Made by a program: the position numbers and the translations under genes. Positions 1 through 9,118 of a stretch of DNA of 64,000 bases are shown in pieces. Each line of letters opens with the position of its first letter. Within the stretch, counting starts at the first letter, position 1. A model generated the notes under the pieces. It had not been told where the DNA came from. It ran no database searches and was given only the letters and a program-made list of their open reading frames with translations. This stretch comes from CAMAXB01 sp964476565 (GTDB lineage: Bacteria; Verrucomicrobiota; Verrucomicrobiia; Opitutales; Opitutaceae). The DNA lies in assembly GCA_964476565.1 (NCBI GenBank), contig CAYZBG010000014.1:1-64000 (forward strand), given 5' to 3'.

Positions 1-55
1 TGTCTTAACCACGCCGCCAGCGTTCATTCTGAGCCAGGATCAAACTCTCCGAAAA
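1..55 (-). rRNA. 16S ribosomal RNA, 5' end only (partial)
   Basis: Read on the minus strand, the first 48 bases contain the universal bacterial 16S start AGAGTTTGATCCTGGCTCAG followed by a stretch starting GAACGCTGGCGGCGTGG, as in Verrucomicrobia. By alignment with E. coli numbering, base 1 of the mature rRNA falls near position 55. The rest of the gene lies beyond the left edge. The motif is unmistakable; the exact mature end is inferred. Confidence 0.97.
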
Positions 56-525
56 GAGAGTTCAGAACCTAGTGATTCATGAACTACATCAGCAACGACC
101 GGAGGCCGTTGCTCGATTTTGGAATATGTTGATTGGGGGTCCCAATCAATCGTACAAAGTAAGTTTCAAAGAGCTGCTTCCCACAGAGGGGAAAGATTTC
201 CAAGAAGACATTTTGAACTAGGTCCGTCAATGACTTTTTCGAAAAATCTTTCGGAGATTTTTGCGATCACTGCCGTACCCGAACCCAAATTTTCTTCAAA
301 GAACCTCATCGCTACCCGGTTTGTTTTACCGCCCCGGAATCGATGGGAGTGCGGACAATGGGAACGACACGCGGAGGATCAAGACCTTTTTAGTTTTTTG
401 TCCCTATTATTTGGAAACTATTGTTTATAAGCTGTTTACGCACTGCATTTTCCAGTGAGAACATGAGCGGGGCGCTTCCTGTGGGATCGCCAGGCCCACT
501 CCCGCAGCCGTTGCGTATTTGAATT
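56..525 (-). promoter_or_regulatory. rRNA operon leader and upstream promoter region
   Basis: This 470-base stretch has no gene and is clearly more AT-rich than its surroundings. On the minus strand it holds a -35-like TTGACG (225-230) preceded by A/T tracts resembling an UP element (about 231-275), but no convincing -10 hexamer 16-18 bases downstream. Closer to the 16S it contains a boxA-like element (164-175) and two perfect stem-loops: GATTGGG/CCCAATC (131-147) and AGCAACG/CGTTGCT (91-113). Small reading frames here look like chance. The start site cannot be placed from sequence alone. Confidence 0.7.
164..175 (-). promoter_or_regulatory. boxA-like antitermination element of the rRNA leader
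   Basis: On the minus strand the sequence AGCTCTTTGAAA matches the bacterial rrn boxA core (GCTCTTTNA), which binds NusB/S10 to make rRNA transcription resistant to Rho. It lies about 110 bases upstream of the 16S 5' end, in the expected orientation, just before the stem-loop at 131-147. Confidence 0.7.
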
Positions 526-2031
526 TTAACTACGCCGTCGATCCGTCCGCGATAGGGCCTGGGCGTACTTGTGGACGGCCTGGGGTGTGACGCCGAGCAG
601 GCGGGCCGCTTCGCTTTTTGAGCCCCCGGTTTTCCGCAGGGCCGACCGCACCAGTTCGTACTTCAAGTTTCGCAGGTAATCCGGGAGGGAAAAGCCGCGA
701 TGCATCCGGGGCTCAAGGCTCGTGAACACGTTGGACAGGTTCACCCCAAGATCAAAGTCGAGGTCCGACGCATCAATGACCGGACCCTCGGCATTGACCA
801 CCGCCTGCTCCAAGACGCGTTGTAGTTCGCTCAAATTGCTGGGCCACGAATGGGCCTCAAGACGGGCAATCGCCGCCCGGGATAGGCGCCTTGGACGGGG
901 TAGCCTCCGATTGAGCCGCTCCAGCTCCTCGTTGGCCAAGACGAGAATATCCTCCTTTCGCTCACGCAGCGGCGGTACCCGGAGTATGCTGGCCTGCAGT
1001 CGGGCCCACAGATCGGACGGAAATCGGCCCTGGCGCACCTCCTCTTCGATGTCGCGATCGGTGGTGCCGATAAGACGGACGTCCACCGCCGTCGATCGAC
1101 GGCTTCCCGCAGGGTAGTAATAGCCGTCGTCTACGGTCCGGAAGAGACGTGCCAGAATCTCCCCCGGCACTTGATGGATCTTCAGCAGCACCAGGGTGCC
1201 ACCATCCGCCTGGACAAGCTTTCCCTCCCCCTCGCCTGCGCCGGTCCCTCCACCGAAGAACACCTCATCGAAGAGATGAACCGGCAAGGAGCCACAGTTG
1301 AGGATGATCAGGGGGCCTGCCTCTCGGCGGCTGAGCCGGTGCACCATGGCCGCAAGATAGTGCTTCTGCGTTCCCGGCTCGCCACTGATCAACAGCGGCG
1401 CGCGATGCCGACTCATCAGCACGGCCTGCTCCAAGGTGCGCCGCGCGAAGAAGTGACGGGGCACCGTGGTGGCGGGATCCTGCAGCTCGGAGTCGTCGAA
1501 CCGCGCCCGCCGGGGTGCTAGCAACGACAGCGTCTCTGGGGTGACCTCGGCAAGCGGCTGACTCCAGTCGAGTTCGCGAAGGCCGCGAGGACCAGCCAAC
1601 CCGTTATGAACCGTTCGCTTCACATTGAGCAGCCGCGCCCTGACTTCACCGGCTACATGCAGGAGCACCCAACAGGCGTGCACCTCGGGCGGCCCTGATT
1701 GAAGGGAAATGGAGTAGTCGTCCTCGGGGTCCTGCTGGATCAACGCATGCCATACCCGCCGAAGCTCGCCCACGATCTCCGGGTGGTAGGTCGAGTCGCT
1801 CCACTGCACGGAGCGGACTTCGACCCGCAGCGCAGGTTGCCGCTCCCGCAGCGCCGCCCGGGTCAACTCCCCCTGATCTTGGCGAAACGGGCGCACCAGG
1901 AGCACGACGCGATCAAAACGACGCTCCTCCACCATCGACAACACCGGCCCCAGCTGACGGCCATCCTCGTGCGGCTCGTAAAACCAAGGATCCCTCAACC
2001 CCACCAGCGTGACCAGGGAGCGGCGCGACAT
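526..2031 (-). CDS. CARF-like (RtcR-type) transcriptional regulator with degenerate AAA+ domain and Fis-type HTH
   Basis: A 501-residue three-part regulator. Residues 1-165 resemble the CARF ligand-binding domain of RtcR: a first strand ending in LVGL, then GPVLSMVEE-x4-DRVVLLV, and a segment ISLQSGPPEVHACWVLL-x8-ARLL that closely parallels E. coli RtcR. Residues about 185-425 follow the sigma-54 activator AAA+ fold, but the key parts are altered. Walker A is GEPGTQKH (217-224), the GAFTGA loop is replaced by a Gly-rich stretch (260-270), Walker B is LVLLKI with no Asp-Glu (280-285), and the sensor II Arg of WPGNVREL is Ser (WPSNLSEL). Residues 458-494 form a Fis-type helix-turn-helix. It probably binds DNA and a small ligand, perhaps a cyclic nucleotide, without remodelling sigma-54. 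It is divergent from the TonB-AbgT operon, its most likely target. No rtcA or rtcB gene is nearby. Confidence 0.62.
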   Translation of the reverse strand: MSRRSLVTLVGLRDPWFYEPHEDGRQLGPVLSMVEERRFDRVVLLVRPFRQDQGELTRAALRERQPALRVEVRSVQWSDSTYHPEIVGELRRVWHALIQQDPEDDYSISLQSGPPEVHACWVLLHVAGEVRARLLNVKRTVHNGLAGPRGLRELDWSQPLAEVTPETLSLLAPRRARFDDSELQDPATTVPRHFFARRTLEQAVLMSRHRAPLLISGEPGTQKHYLAAMVHRLSRREAGPLIILNCGSLPVHLFDEVFFGGGTGAGEGEGKLVQADGGTLVLLKIHQVPGEILARLFRTVDDGYYYPAGSRRSTAVDVRLIGTTDRDIEEEVRQGRFPSDLWARLQASILRVPPLRERKEDILVLANEELERLNRRLPRPRRLSRAAIARLEAHSWPSNLSELQRVLEQAVVNAEGPVIDASDLDFDLGVNLSNVFTSLEPRMHRGFSLPDYLRNLKYELVRSALRKTGGSKSEAARLLGVTPQAVHKYAQALSRTDRRRS

Positions 2032-2185
2032 AAAATCACCCTACTAAACAAACGTTACATTAATCAACAGTCGTTTAATCTTAAGTTTTTGCGTCTCGTC
2101 CTGGATCGGGATTTCCCTCTTCGACAGGTCCTGCCGTTGCTGTCCTCAGCCGCGACATCCCCACCTCCAGAACCCTGCCCCACCC
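2032..2185. promoter_or_regulatory. Divergent intergenic region between the CARF regulator and the TonB receptor operon
   Basis: This 154-base spacer has an AT-rich half (about 2032-2098) next to the regulator start. It includes a 5-base inverted repeat AAACG/CGTTT spaced by 19 bases (about 2051-2082), a possible operator. Promoters for both directions should lie here, but no strong -35/-10 pair is evident. Neither start codon has an obvious Shine-Dalgarno. Confidence 0.4.
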
Positions 2186-5100
2186 ATGACCTCGCCTATC
2201 CTGCCGTTCCGGCACGCCTCCGCCGGCGCTTCCCTCATCGCCGTCTTCCTCGCTGCCGTAAGTCTATACGCACAACCCACCGCGCCAACGACCTCCGAAC
2301 CCGAAGGATCCACCATTCAGCTCGAGGCGTTCCGGGTTACCGGCTCGAACATCAAGCGCCTGGACCAAGAGAAGGTCCTGCCCGTGACGGTCCTCGACCA
2401 AACCGCGTTCGAAACCCGCGATGCGATGACACCGGTTCAGCTTCTGACCGCCCTACCCCAAGTGGTCAGTGTGCCGATCAATGAGTCCAACTCCACGGGC
2501 GCGATCGCCCGCGGCGACGTAGCCGCGTTGAGCCTGCGCGGGCTCGCGTCCGGCAACACCCTCGTGCTTCTGAACGGCCGTCGTCTCGCCAATCACCCCA
2601 TCACCCAAAACGAAAGCGGAGTCCTCGCCAGTTCCGTGAACGTCAACCAGCTGCCCAACCGCGGCATTGGGCGGGTGGAACTCCTGCGGGACGGAGCGTC
2701 GGCGGTGTACGGCTCGGACGCCATCGCAGGCGTGGTCAACTACATGATGGACCGGGAATTTCGCGGGACCGAACTCAGCACGCAGATTGGTCTTCCGGAG
2801 GATGGAGGCGCGGAGTATGGCCGCGCGACCCTCTCCCACGGCCGCGACTTCGCCAACGGGCGCGGCCGATGGCTGACCGTGTTGGATGCCTACTACCGAA
2901 AGGAGCTTTATCTGGCCGACCGTCCGTTCTCTGCGGACGCCGACAAATCGCGGGTCGCGCCCGCCCCGTTCGATCAACCAACCTCGGCTTTCTTCGACCG
3001 CAACGCATCCGGACCCTACGCCGCATTCCGGGTAGGGTCGGCGACACAGACCCGTTACCTCGTGCCTACTGCGCCCGGGGTGGTGGGATTTACGACCACG
3101 GTGCCCGCCCGTACCGGCGTCACCGCCGACTACTATTACAACATCAACTCGGACCAAATGAACCTGCCCAAGACAGAGCGGTACAATTGGTTCAACCAGG
3201 TTGAATTCGATCTCTCCGACCGGCTGACGGCCTTTGGCGAAATCTCCTACTACGATGCCTTCACTGACTTTCGCCGTTCTCCCCTGCCCTACAGCAGCGG
3301 CGCGGATCGACCGCTCGTGCTCGCGATCGGCAACCCGTACAATCCGTTTGGCTCCCGCTTCTATGACCCCGCTGGCGCCCCCAATGCAGATGGCTCGCCC
3401 CGCCTGACCGGTACGCCGCAGACCGTCCGCATCATGAATTTCCGCATCATGGACATGGGCCAGGAGCGCGTGGAGATCGACACCGACATCTATCGCGTGC
3501 TGGGCGGTCTGCGCGGGCGGTTCGGCGACACCTGGACCTGGGAAGGCGCCGCCTACTACACCCGCGCCAAGACCGTCGACGAAGTCCAGAACGCCTTGCG
3601 CGAATCCGCATTGCTGGCCGCGGCCGAACGTACGGACAGCAGCGCGTACAATCCTTTTGGCTACACCTTTCGCGTTCAAAACGGCGCTGTGGTCCCTGAC
3701 CAGGCCTACGCCAATCCTCAGAGTGTGATGGGGCCGATCTACGATAAGCTGCCCAACAACGGCCGCAGTTCGGTGGGTAGCATCGACTTCAAGGTCTCCG
3801 GGGAAGCGCTTCAGCTTTGGAGCGGCCCCCTCTCCGTCGCGGCCGGAGGCGAGTATCGCGTGGAGGAGTTGTCGCATACCCGCCCGCCTTTCGCCGGCCT
3901 GAACCCGCCTACCTCGGGCCTCGACCCCACCAACAACGATTTCGTGCAGGCCTCGGCGACCGCGGACATCGTCGGCGACCGGACCGTTTCAAGCAGCTAC
4001 GCCGAGGTCGTGGTGCCGCTGGCGAGCCCGAAGAACGATCTTCCCTTGCTCACGTCGCTCGAATTGTCCGCCTCCGTCCGGCATGAAAGTTACAGCGACT
4101 TCGGCGACACCACCAAGCCGAAGTTCGGCGCCAACTGGAAGCCCGCTCCCTGGGTCATGATTCGCGGGTCGTACAACGAGGGCTTCCGAGCTCCCAATCT
4201 GGCCGTGCTCAACCAAAAGGAACGCACGATCGTCCAGGCCTACGCCGATACCTACCGCGTCCCTGTCACCGGGCTCGCCTCCGACGGCACGGTCAACCGC
4301 ACGTACACGACCGCAGGCAATGCCGAGCTCGAACCCGAGTTCAGCGAGGGCCGGAGCGCCGGTATCGTGATCGACGTGCCGCGCATCCGGGGCCTGTCGC
4401 TGTCCGTGGACTTCTGGCGCATCGACCAGCGCAACATCATCGACGCCGACACCACGGCTCAGGTGGTGGACAACGATTACCAGTTGCTCCGTGCCTACAC
4501 CCAGCAGCAACTCGCGGCCGGCGTGCCGATCGGCAGCATCAACACCGGCAGCGGCACGGCCGGCTATGTGGGCGATCCCCGTGTCACCCGTGCGCCGATG
4601 CCGGCGTCCGACCAGATGTTCTTCGACGCCTACAACGCCACGCGTCCGGCATCCGATCAGATCGCGGCCTTCGGACCGATCCTCACGCTCCGTACGGCCT
4701 TCAGTAATCGGTCCATTGCCCGGGTCGCAGGAGCGGATCTGGGTTTGACCTACCGCCTGCCTGAGAACCGCCTCGGTCTCTTCACCTTCTCGACCGAGTG
4801 GACCTACCTCGACGAGTCCTACGAGTCGGTGCCTGAGACTGACGTGATCGACAGCCGGCTCGAACAGAACGGTGCCGCGCGCTGGCGCGGGAACGCCAAT
4901 CTGACCTGGCGCCGCGACCAGTGGACCGCCGGACTCAGCGCCTACTACATCGGAGCCTTTGCGGACACCGGTGCGTCCACCACCCAAGCGGTCTACGACT
5001 CCCTCGGACAACCCTCGCACATTATGGTCCTCGAGGACCTCGGCCGTTTGAACTACTGGTACAAGGTCGCAAGCACGCTCACCTTCAACCTGTTCGTCAC

Positions 5101-5281
5101 GCATCGGTTCGGAGCCGACACCCACCGCTGGTTGCGCAACTCAACCGTCCGCGTTGGCGTCACGAATCTCACCGCCGAAGATCCGCCGCTGAGTGCGGAT
5201 CCCTCCGGCTACCAAGCGTCGGTCTATAACTACCTTGCCGTCGGCCGTACCTGGACGCTGGAGCTCACCAAACGCTTCTAA
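2186..5281 (+). CDS. TonB-dependent outer-membrane receptor
   Basis: A 1031-residue receptor that should import a ligand too large or scarce for porins, powered by TonB. A signal peptide (residues 1-29, cleavage near LYA-QP) is followed by a TonB-box-like segment (IQLEAFRVTGSNIKR) and a plug domain at about 60-190 with LSLRGLASGNTLVLLNGRR and RVELLRDGASAVYGSDAIAGVVNY. The rest is a beta-barrel ending in Phe, as usual for outer-membrane proteins. It is the first gene of an apparent operon with a peptidase, an FGase-like enzyme and AbgT, suggesting a glutamyl or peptide-like ligand. The ligand itself cannot be read from the sequence. Confidence 0.93.
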   Translation: MTSPILPFRHASAGASLIAVFLAAVSLYAQPTAPTTSEPEGSTIQLEAFRVTGSNIKRLDQEKVLPVTVLDQTAFETRDAMTPVQLLTALPQVVSVPINESNSTGAIARGDVAALSLRGLASGNTLVLLNGRRLANHPITQNESGVLASSVNVNQLPNRGIGRVELLRDGASAVYGSDAIAGVVNYMMDREFRGTELSTQIGLPEDGGAEYGRATLSHGRDFANGRGRWLTVLDAYYRKELYLADRPFSADADKSRVAPAPFDQPTSAFFDRNASGPYAAFRVGSATQTRYLVPTAPGVVGFTTTVPARTGVTADYYYNINSDQMNLPKTERYNWFNQVEFDLSDRLTAFGEISYYDAFTDFRRSPLPYSSGADRPLVLAIGNPYNPFGSRFYDPAGAPNADGSPRLTGTPQTVRIMNFRIMDMGQERVEIDTDIYRVLGGLRGRFGDTWTWEGAAYYTRAKTVDEVQNALRESALLAAAERTDSSAYNPFGYTFRVQNGAVVPDQAYANPQSVMGPIYDKLPNNGRSSVGSIDFKVSGEALQLWSGPLSVAAGGEYRVEELSHTRPPFAGLNPPTSGLDPTNNDFVQASATADIVGDRTVSSSYAEVVVPLASPKNDLPLLTSLELSASVRHESYSDFGDTTKPKFGANWKPAPWVMIRGSYNEGFRAPNLAVLNQKERTIVQAYADTYRVPVTGLASDGTVNRTYTTAGNAELEPEFSEGRSAGIVIDVPRIRGLSLSVDFWRIDQRNIIDADTTAQVVDNDYQLLRAYTQQQLAAGVPIGSINTGSGTAGYVGDPRVTRAPMPASDQMFFDAYNATRPASDQIAAFGPILTLRTAFSNRSIARVAGADLGLTYRLPENRLGLFTFSTEWTYLDESYESVPETDVIDSRLEQNGAARWRGNANLTWRRDQWTAGLSAYYIGAFADTGASTTQAVYDSLGQPSHIMVLEDLGRLNYWYKVASTLTFNLFVTHRFGADTHRWLRNSTVRVGVTNLTAEDPPLSADPSGYQASVYNYLAVGRTWTLELTKRF

Positions 5282-5368
5282 CCGGTCCCGGTCCGCTCGA
5301 TTCTCCCCGGCGCGGCCTGCGTGCGGCGCCGGGGAAAACGGCCGTATCTCGCTTTGCCTCGTCTCCTC

Positions 5369-8164
5369 ATGAATCACCTCCGCCATCTTCCGCTTCTGCT
5401 GCTGATCGTCGTGTCCGCGGTCAGTGCCCGCGCCGTCACCACACCGAAAGAGCATTTCGGCTTCGCCATCGGGGACGATTATCACCTCGCGACCTTCACG
5501 CAGACCGAGGCCTATTTTAAGAAGGTCGCGGCGGAGTCAGACCGTGTGGTGCTGGTCGATATCGGACCCACCGAGGAGGGTCGCCGCCAACCTATGCTGA
5601 TCGTGACCTCTCCGGCCAATCATGCGAAGTTGGAGCGTTACCGGCAGATCTCCCAGCGCCTGGCCCGCGCCGAGGGCTTGAACGACGCGGAGGCGCGGGC
5701 CCTAGCGGAGGAAGGTCGCGCGGTCGTCTGGATCGACGGCGGCCTGCACGCCAACGAGACTGTCGGCACCCACCAGTTGATCGAATCCGTCTACCGCTTC
5801 GCCAGCGCCACCGACGCAGTCACGCAGCGGATCCTCGACGATGTGATCATCCTGTTCACGCACTGCAACCCGGACGGGCAGGAGTTGATCTCGTCCTGGT
5901 ACATGCGCCGCCCCGTACCCGAGGAGCGCTTCTTTGATCTTCAGCCCCGGCTCTACCACAAGTACGTCGGCCACGATAACAATCGCGACTTCTTCACCAT
6001 GGCGATGAAGGAGAGCTCGAACATCAACCGTCAGCTCTACGTCGACTGGCTGCCGCAGATCGTCTACAACCATCACCAGTCGGCGCCCCCCGGCACGATC
6101 ATTTCGGGCCCGCCTTACCGGGATCCCTTCAACTACGTCTTCGACCCGCTCCTCGTGACGAGCATCGACGCGATCGGGGCCGCGATGAACAATCGCTTTC
6201 ACGCCGAGGGCAAAGTCGGCATCGCCCAACGCCGCGGCGCACCGTTCTCGACCTGGTGGAACGGCGGCCTGCGCACGACGCCGTACTTCCACAACCAGAT
6301 CGGCATCCTTACGGAGATCGTGGGCAACCCGACGCCCATGGACATCCCCCTGCTGCCCGAGCGGCAGATCCCGTCCGGAGATCTGCCCGCCCCGGTCGCC
6401 CCGCAGCGCTGGCACTATCGTCAGTCGATCGACTACTCGGTGAGCGCCAACTACGCGATTCTGGACTACGCATCCCGCCAACGCGACCAGCTGCTCTACA
6501 ACATCTACCTAATGGGGAAGGCCTCGATCGAGCGCGGCAGCCGGGACCATTGGACGCGGTATCCGTCGCGGGTGGATGCGATGCGCAAAGCCTATGAGGC
6601 GGACCGTCGCACCGCACCCGCCGCGGCGCCGGATGCCTCGGAACGCTTCGCGGCCTACAACGCCCCCGGGATCCCGCCCGAATACTTTGCCCATCTCCAG
6701 AAGCCCGAGCAGCGGGATCCGCGCGGCTACATCCTGCCCGCGGACCAACCCGATTTCCCGACCGCGGTCGCATTCATCAACATGCTGATCAAAGGGGGTG
6801 TCGCGGTCGAACGCGCCACCACCGACTTCACCGTGAACGGCAAGACGTATCCGTCTGGGTCTTACATTGTCCGGACAGCCCAGGCGTTCCGGCCGCACAT
6901 CCTCGACTTGTTCGAGCCCCAGGATCACCCGAACGATTTCCTCTACGAAGGCGGTCCCCCCATCGCGCCCTATGACTCCGCCGGGTGGACCCCCGCCTTC
7001 CTGATGGGTGTCCGCTTTGACCGGATCCTCGACGGGTTCGAGGGACCGTTCGTACGCCTTCCCTGGGGGGAGGTCCAGGCGCCGCCTGCGGGCCGCATCG
7101 CCGGTGCCGGCCGGGGCGGGTTCCTGATCCCGCCGGGACCGGTCAACACCTTCAAGCTCATCAATCGCGCCTTGGCCGCCGGTCTCGAAGTGCACCGGTT
7201 CGCCTCGGCCTCCGGGTCGGCGAACGCATTGACGCCCGGCACGGTGTTCATCCCGGCGCAAGCTGGCGCCGAGAATCTCATCAAGACCGCTGCAGCGGAA
7301 CTGGGACTCGCCGTCCAAGCCGTCGACCAACCGCCGTCCGGTCAGCGAGTGAAGGTCAGCCGGCCGCGCATTGCCCTCTGGGATGTCTACGGCGGCTCCA
7401 TGCCCTCCGGCTGGACCCGCTGGCTGCTCGAACAACACGACTTCGCCTTCGATCTCGTGTATCCCGGCCAGATCGACGCCGGAGCACTCGCCGGGCGCTA
7501 CGATGTGCTGATCCTGCCGTCCGGCGCCATCCCCCTGCCCCGCGCTCTCGGCGGTCCGCCGGCCCCGCGGTCCTCCTACGTGCTCCGCACCCCGCGACGC
7601 GAAGACCTGCCGGAGGAGTTTCACGGTCTGCTTGGCAGTTTTTCCGAGGAAAAGACCGTTCCTGCCCTGCGAGCCTTCACCGAAGCAGGCGGTACGATAG
7701 TGGCGGTCGGCACCAGCAGCCAGCTGGCGCATCACCTGAATCTCCCGGTGAAGAATGCCTTGGTGGAGCTGACGCCCGACGGACGAGAGCAGCGTTTGCC
7801 CCGGGAAAAGTTTTTTGTCCCGGGCAGTGCGCTGCGCGCGAAGGTTGATCCTTCGCAACCGGCCGCCTGGGGCATGACGGCGGACGTGGACATCTATTTC
7901 GACAACAATCCCGTCTTCCGGCTCACGCCCGCCGCGTTGGTCGAGGGCGTCAAACCCATCGCTTGGTTCGATACACCGCGCCCCTTGCGCAGCGGTTGGG
8001 CGTGGGGACAGGCCTACCTTGACCAGGGCATTCTCGCCGCCGACCTGCCTGTCGGGCAGGGCACGGTGCGCCTGCTTGCGCCTGAGGTGACCTTCCGCGC
8101 CCAGCCCTACGGCACGTTCAAGCTGTTGTTCAACACCCTGCTCCGCCACGATCCCGCCCGGTGA
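5369..8164 (+). CDS. Secreted M14-family zinc carboxypeptidase
   Basis: A 931-residue exported metallopeptidase. The start at 5369 is chosen because it gives a clean signal peptide (MNHLRHLPLLLL..., cleavage near SARA); an in-frame start at 5321 would put a basic stretch before it. The M14 domain covers about residues 30-340. Zinc ligands are H127 and E130 in GGLHANE, with a third His in YNHHQS (235/236). NNRDFF (205-209) matches the substrate-carboxylate motif, and E316 in ILTEIVGN fits the catalytic Glu. A long C-terminal region (about 400-931) has no domain I can name. It probably acts in the periplasm on what the upstream TonB receptor imports, removing C-terminal residues. Confidence 0.88.
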   Translation: MNHLRHLPLLLLIVVSAVSARAVTTPKEHFGFAIGDDYHLATFTQTEAYFKKVAAESDRVVLVDIGPTEEGRRQPMLIVTSPANHAKLERYRQISQRLARAEGLNDAEARALAEEGRAVVWIDGGLHANETVGTHQLIESVYRFASATDAVTQRILDDVIILFTHCNPDGQELISSWYMRRPVPEERFFDLQPRLYHKYVGHDNNRDFFTMAMKESSNINRQLYVDWLPQIVYNHHQSAPPGTIISGPPYRDPFNYVFDPLLVTSIDAIGAAMNNRFHAEGKVGIAQRRGAPFSTWWNGGLRTTPYFHNQIGILTEIVGNPTPMDIPLLPERQIPSGDLPAPVAPQRWHYRQSIDYSVSANYAILDYASRQRDQLLYNIYLMGKASIERGSRDHWTRYPSRVDAMRKAYEADRRTAPAAAPDASERFAAYNAPGIPPEYFAHLQKPEQRDPRGYILPADQPDFPTAVAFINMLIKGGVAVERATTDFTVNGKTYPSGSYIVRTAQAFRPHILDLFEPQDHPNDFLYEGGPPIAPYDSAGWTPAFLMGVRFDRILDGFEGPFVRLPWGEVQAPPAGRIAGAGRGGFLIPPGPVNTFKLINRALAAGLEVHRFASASGSANALTPGTVFIPAQAGAENLIKTAAAELGLAVQAVDQPPSGQRVKVSRPRIALWDVYGGSMPSGWTRWLLEQHDFAFDLVYPGQIDAGALAGRYDVLILPSGAIPLPRALGGPPAPRSSYVLRTPRREDLPEEFHGLLGSFSEEKTVPALRAFTEAGGTIVAVGTSSQLAHHLNLPVKNALVELTPDGREQRLPREKFFVPGSALRAKVDPSQPAAWGMTADVDIYFDNNPVFRLTPAALVEGVKPIAWFDTPRPLRSGWAWGQAYLDQGILAADLPVGQGTVRLLAPEVTFRAQPYGTFKLLFNTLLRHDPAR

Positions 8165-8182
8165 TCACGTGCGCCCATCCGC

Positions 8183-9058
8183 ATGATCCCAGCGCCTTCT
8201 CCGGCCGAGCCGTACCGTCTGTACGAGCCGCGGACAACCGCCCTCCCGATCGTCCTCGACTCGCCCCACAGCGGCGCGGTGTGGCCCGAGACGCATGCGC
8301 CGACGGCACCCCGGGAGGCGCTGCTCACCACCTGGGACGCCTATGTGGACGAACTCTGGGCGGACGCGCCCGACCACGGCGCAACGCTGCTGGCCGCCCG
8401 TTTCCCCCGCGCCTATGTCGACGCGAACCGGGCTGAGGACGACATCGACCCGGCCCTCCTTGACGGCCCCTGGCCGCACCGCCTCGGCACCTCCGACTAC
8501 AGTCGCCGCGGCATGGGCCTGATCCGCAGTCTCGCGCTGCCGGATGTGCCCATGTACCGCAGCCGCCTGCCGGTGTCTGAAGTGCAGCGCCGCATTGATT
8601 GCTACTATCGACCTTATCGGAACAAATTGCGGGCTTTGCTGGATGCTCAGCATGCCGCCCACGGCATCGTGTGGCACATCAACTGCCACTCGATGAAGTC
8701 TCGGGGCAACCGTATGAACCTCGATGCCGGCCGCAGCCGGCCCGACATCGTGGTCAGCGATCGCGACGGTACGACGGCTGACCCGGCCTTCACCGACTGG
8801 GTGGCCCGATGGTTCTCCACCCATGGCCTGCGCACGCAGATCAACGACCCGTATCGAGGCGGCGACCTGGTCGCAACATTCGGGCGCCCGGCGCTCGGCC
8901 GCCACAGCATCCAGATCGAGATCAACCGAGCGCTCTACCTCGACGAGGCCGCCTTCACCCGCGGCGCGGGCTTTGCCTCCTTGCGGCGTACCCTCGACAC
9001 CTTCGCCGCCAACCTCGCCGAGTTTGTGCGGGCGAAAATCGTTTCCTCCGCTCCTTGA
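8183..9058 (+). CDS. N-formylglutamate amidohydrolase family protein (FGase/HutG-like)
   Basis: A 291-residue member of the FGase family, which hydrolyses N-formyl-L-glutamate to glutamate and formate in some histidine-degradation pathways. The family opening (DSPHSGAVWPE), the DANRAEDDIDP segment, the INCHSMKSRG motif with metal-binding His, and QIEINRALYLDE near the C-terminus are all present. It begins 18 bases after the M14 gene and precedes AbgT. No other hut gene is near, so a role in histidine degradation is not supported here. Hydrolysis of another N-acyl-glutamate is an inference from context. Confidence 0.88.
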   Translation: MIPAPSPAEPYRLYEPRTTALPIVLDSPHSGAVWPETHAPTAPREALLTTWDAYVDELWADAPDHGATLLAARFPRAYVDANRAEDDIDPALLDGPWPHRLGTSDYSRRGMGLIRSLALPDVPMYRSRLPVSEVQRRIDCYYRPYRNKLRALLDAQHAAHGIVWHINCHSMKSRGNRMNLDAGRSRPDIVVSDRDGTTADPAFTDWVARWFSTHGLRTQINDPYRGGDLVATFGRPALGRHSIQIEINRALYLDEAAFTRGAGFASLRRTLDTFAANLAEFVRAKIVSSAP

Positions 9059-9118
9059 GCCGCGAAGGCGATTCACCGATCCACGCCGCGCCTTCCACAC
9101 CTTTGCTGTTTCTCTTCC

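Noticed and set aside
56..525. Small open frames in the rRNA leader (for example 119-430)
   Set aside because: They cross the boxA and hairpins, lack family similarity and have leader-like AT-rich composition.
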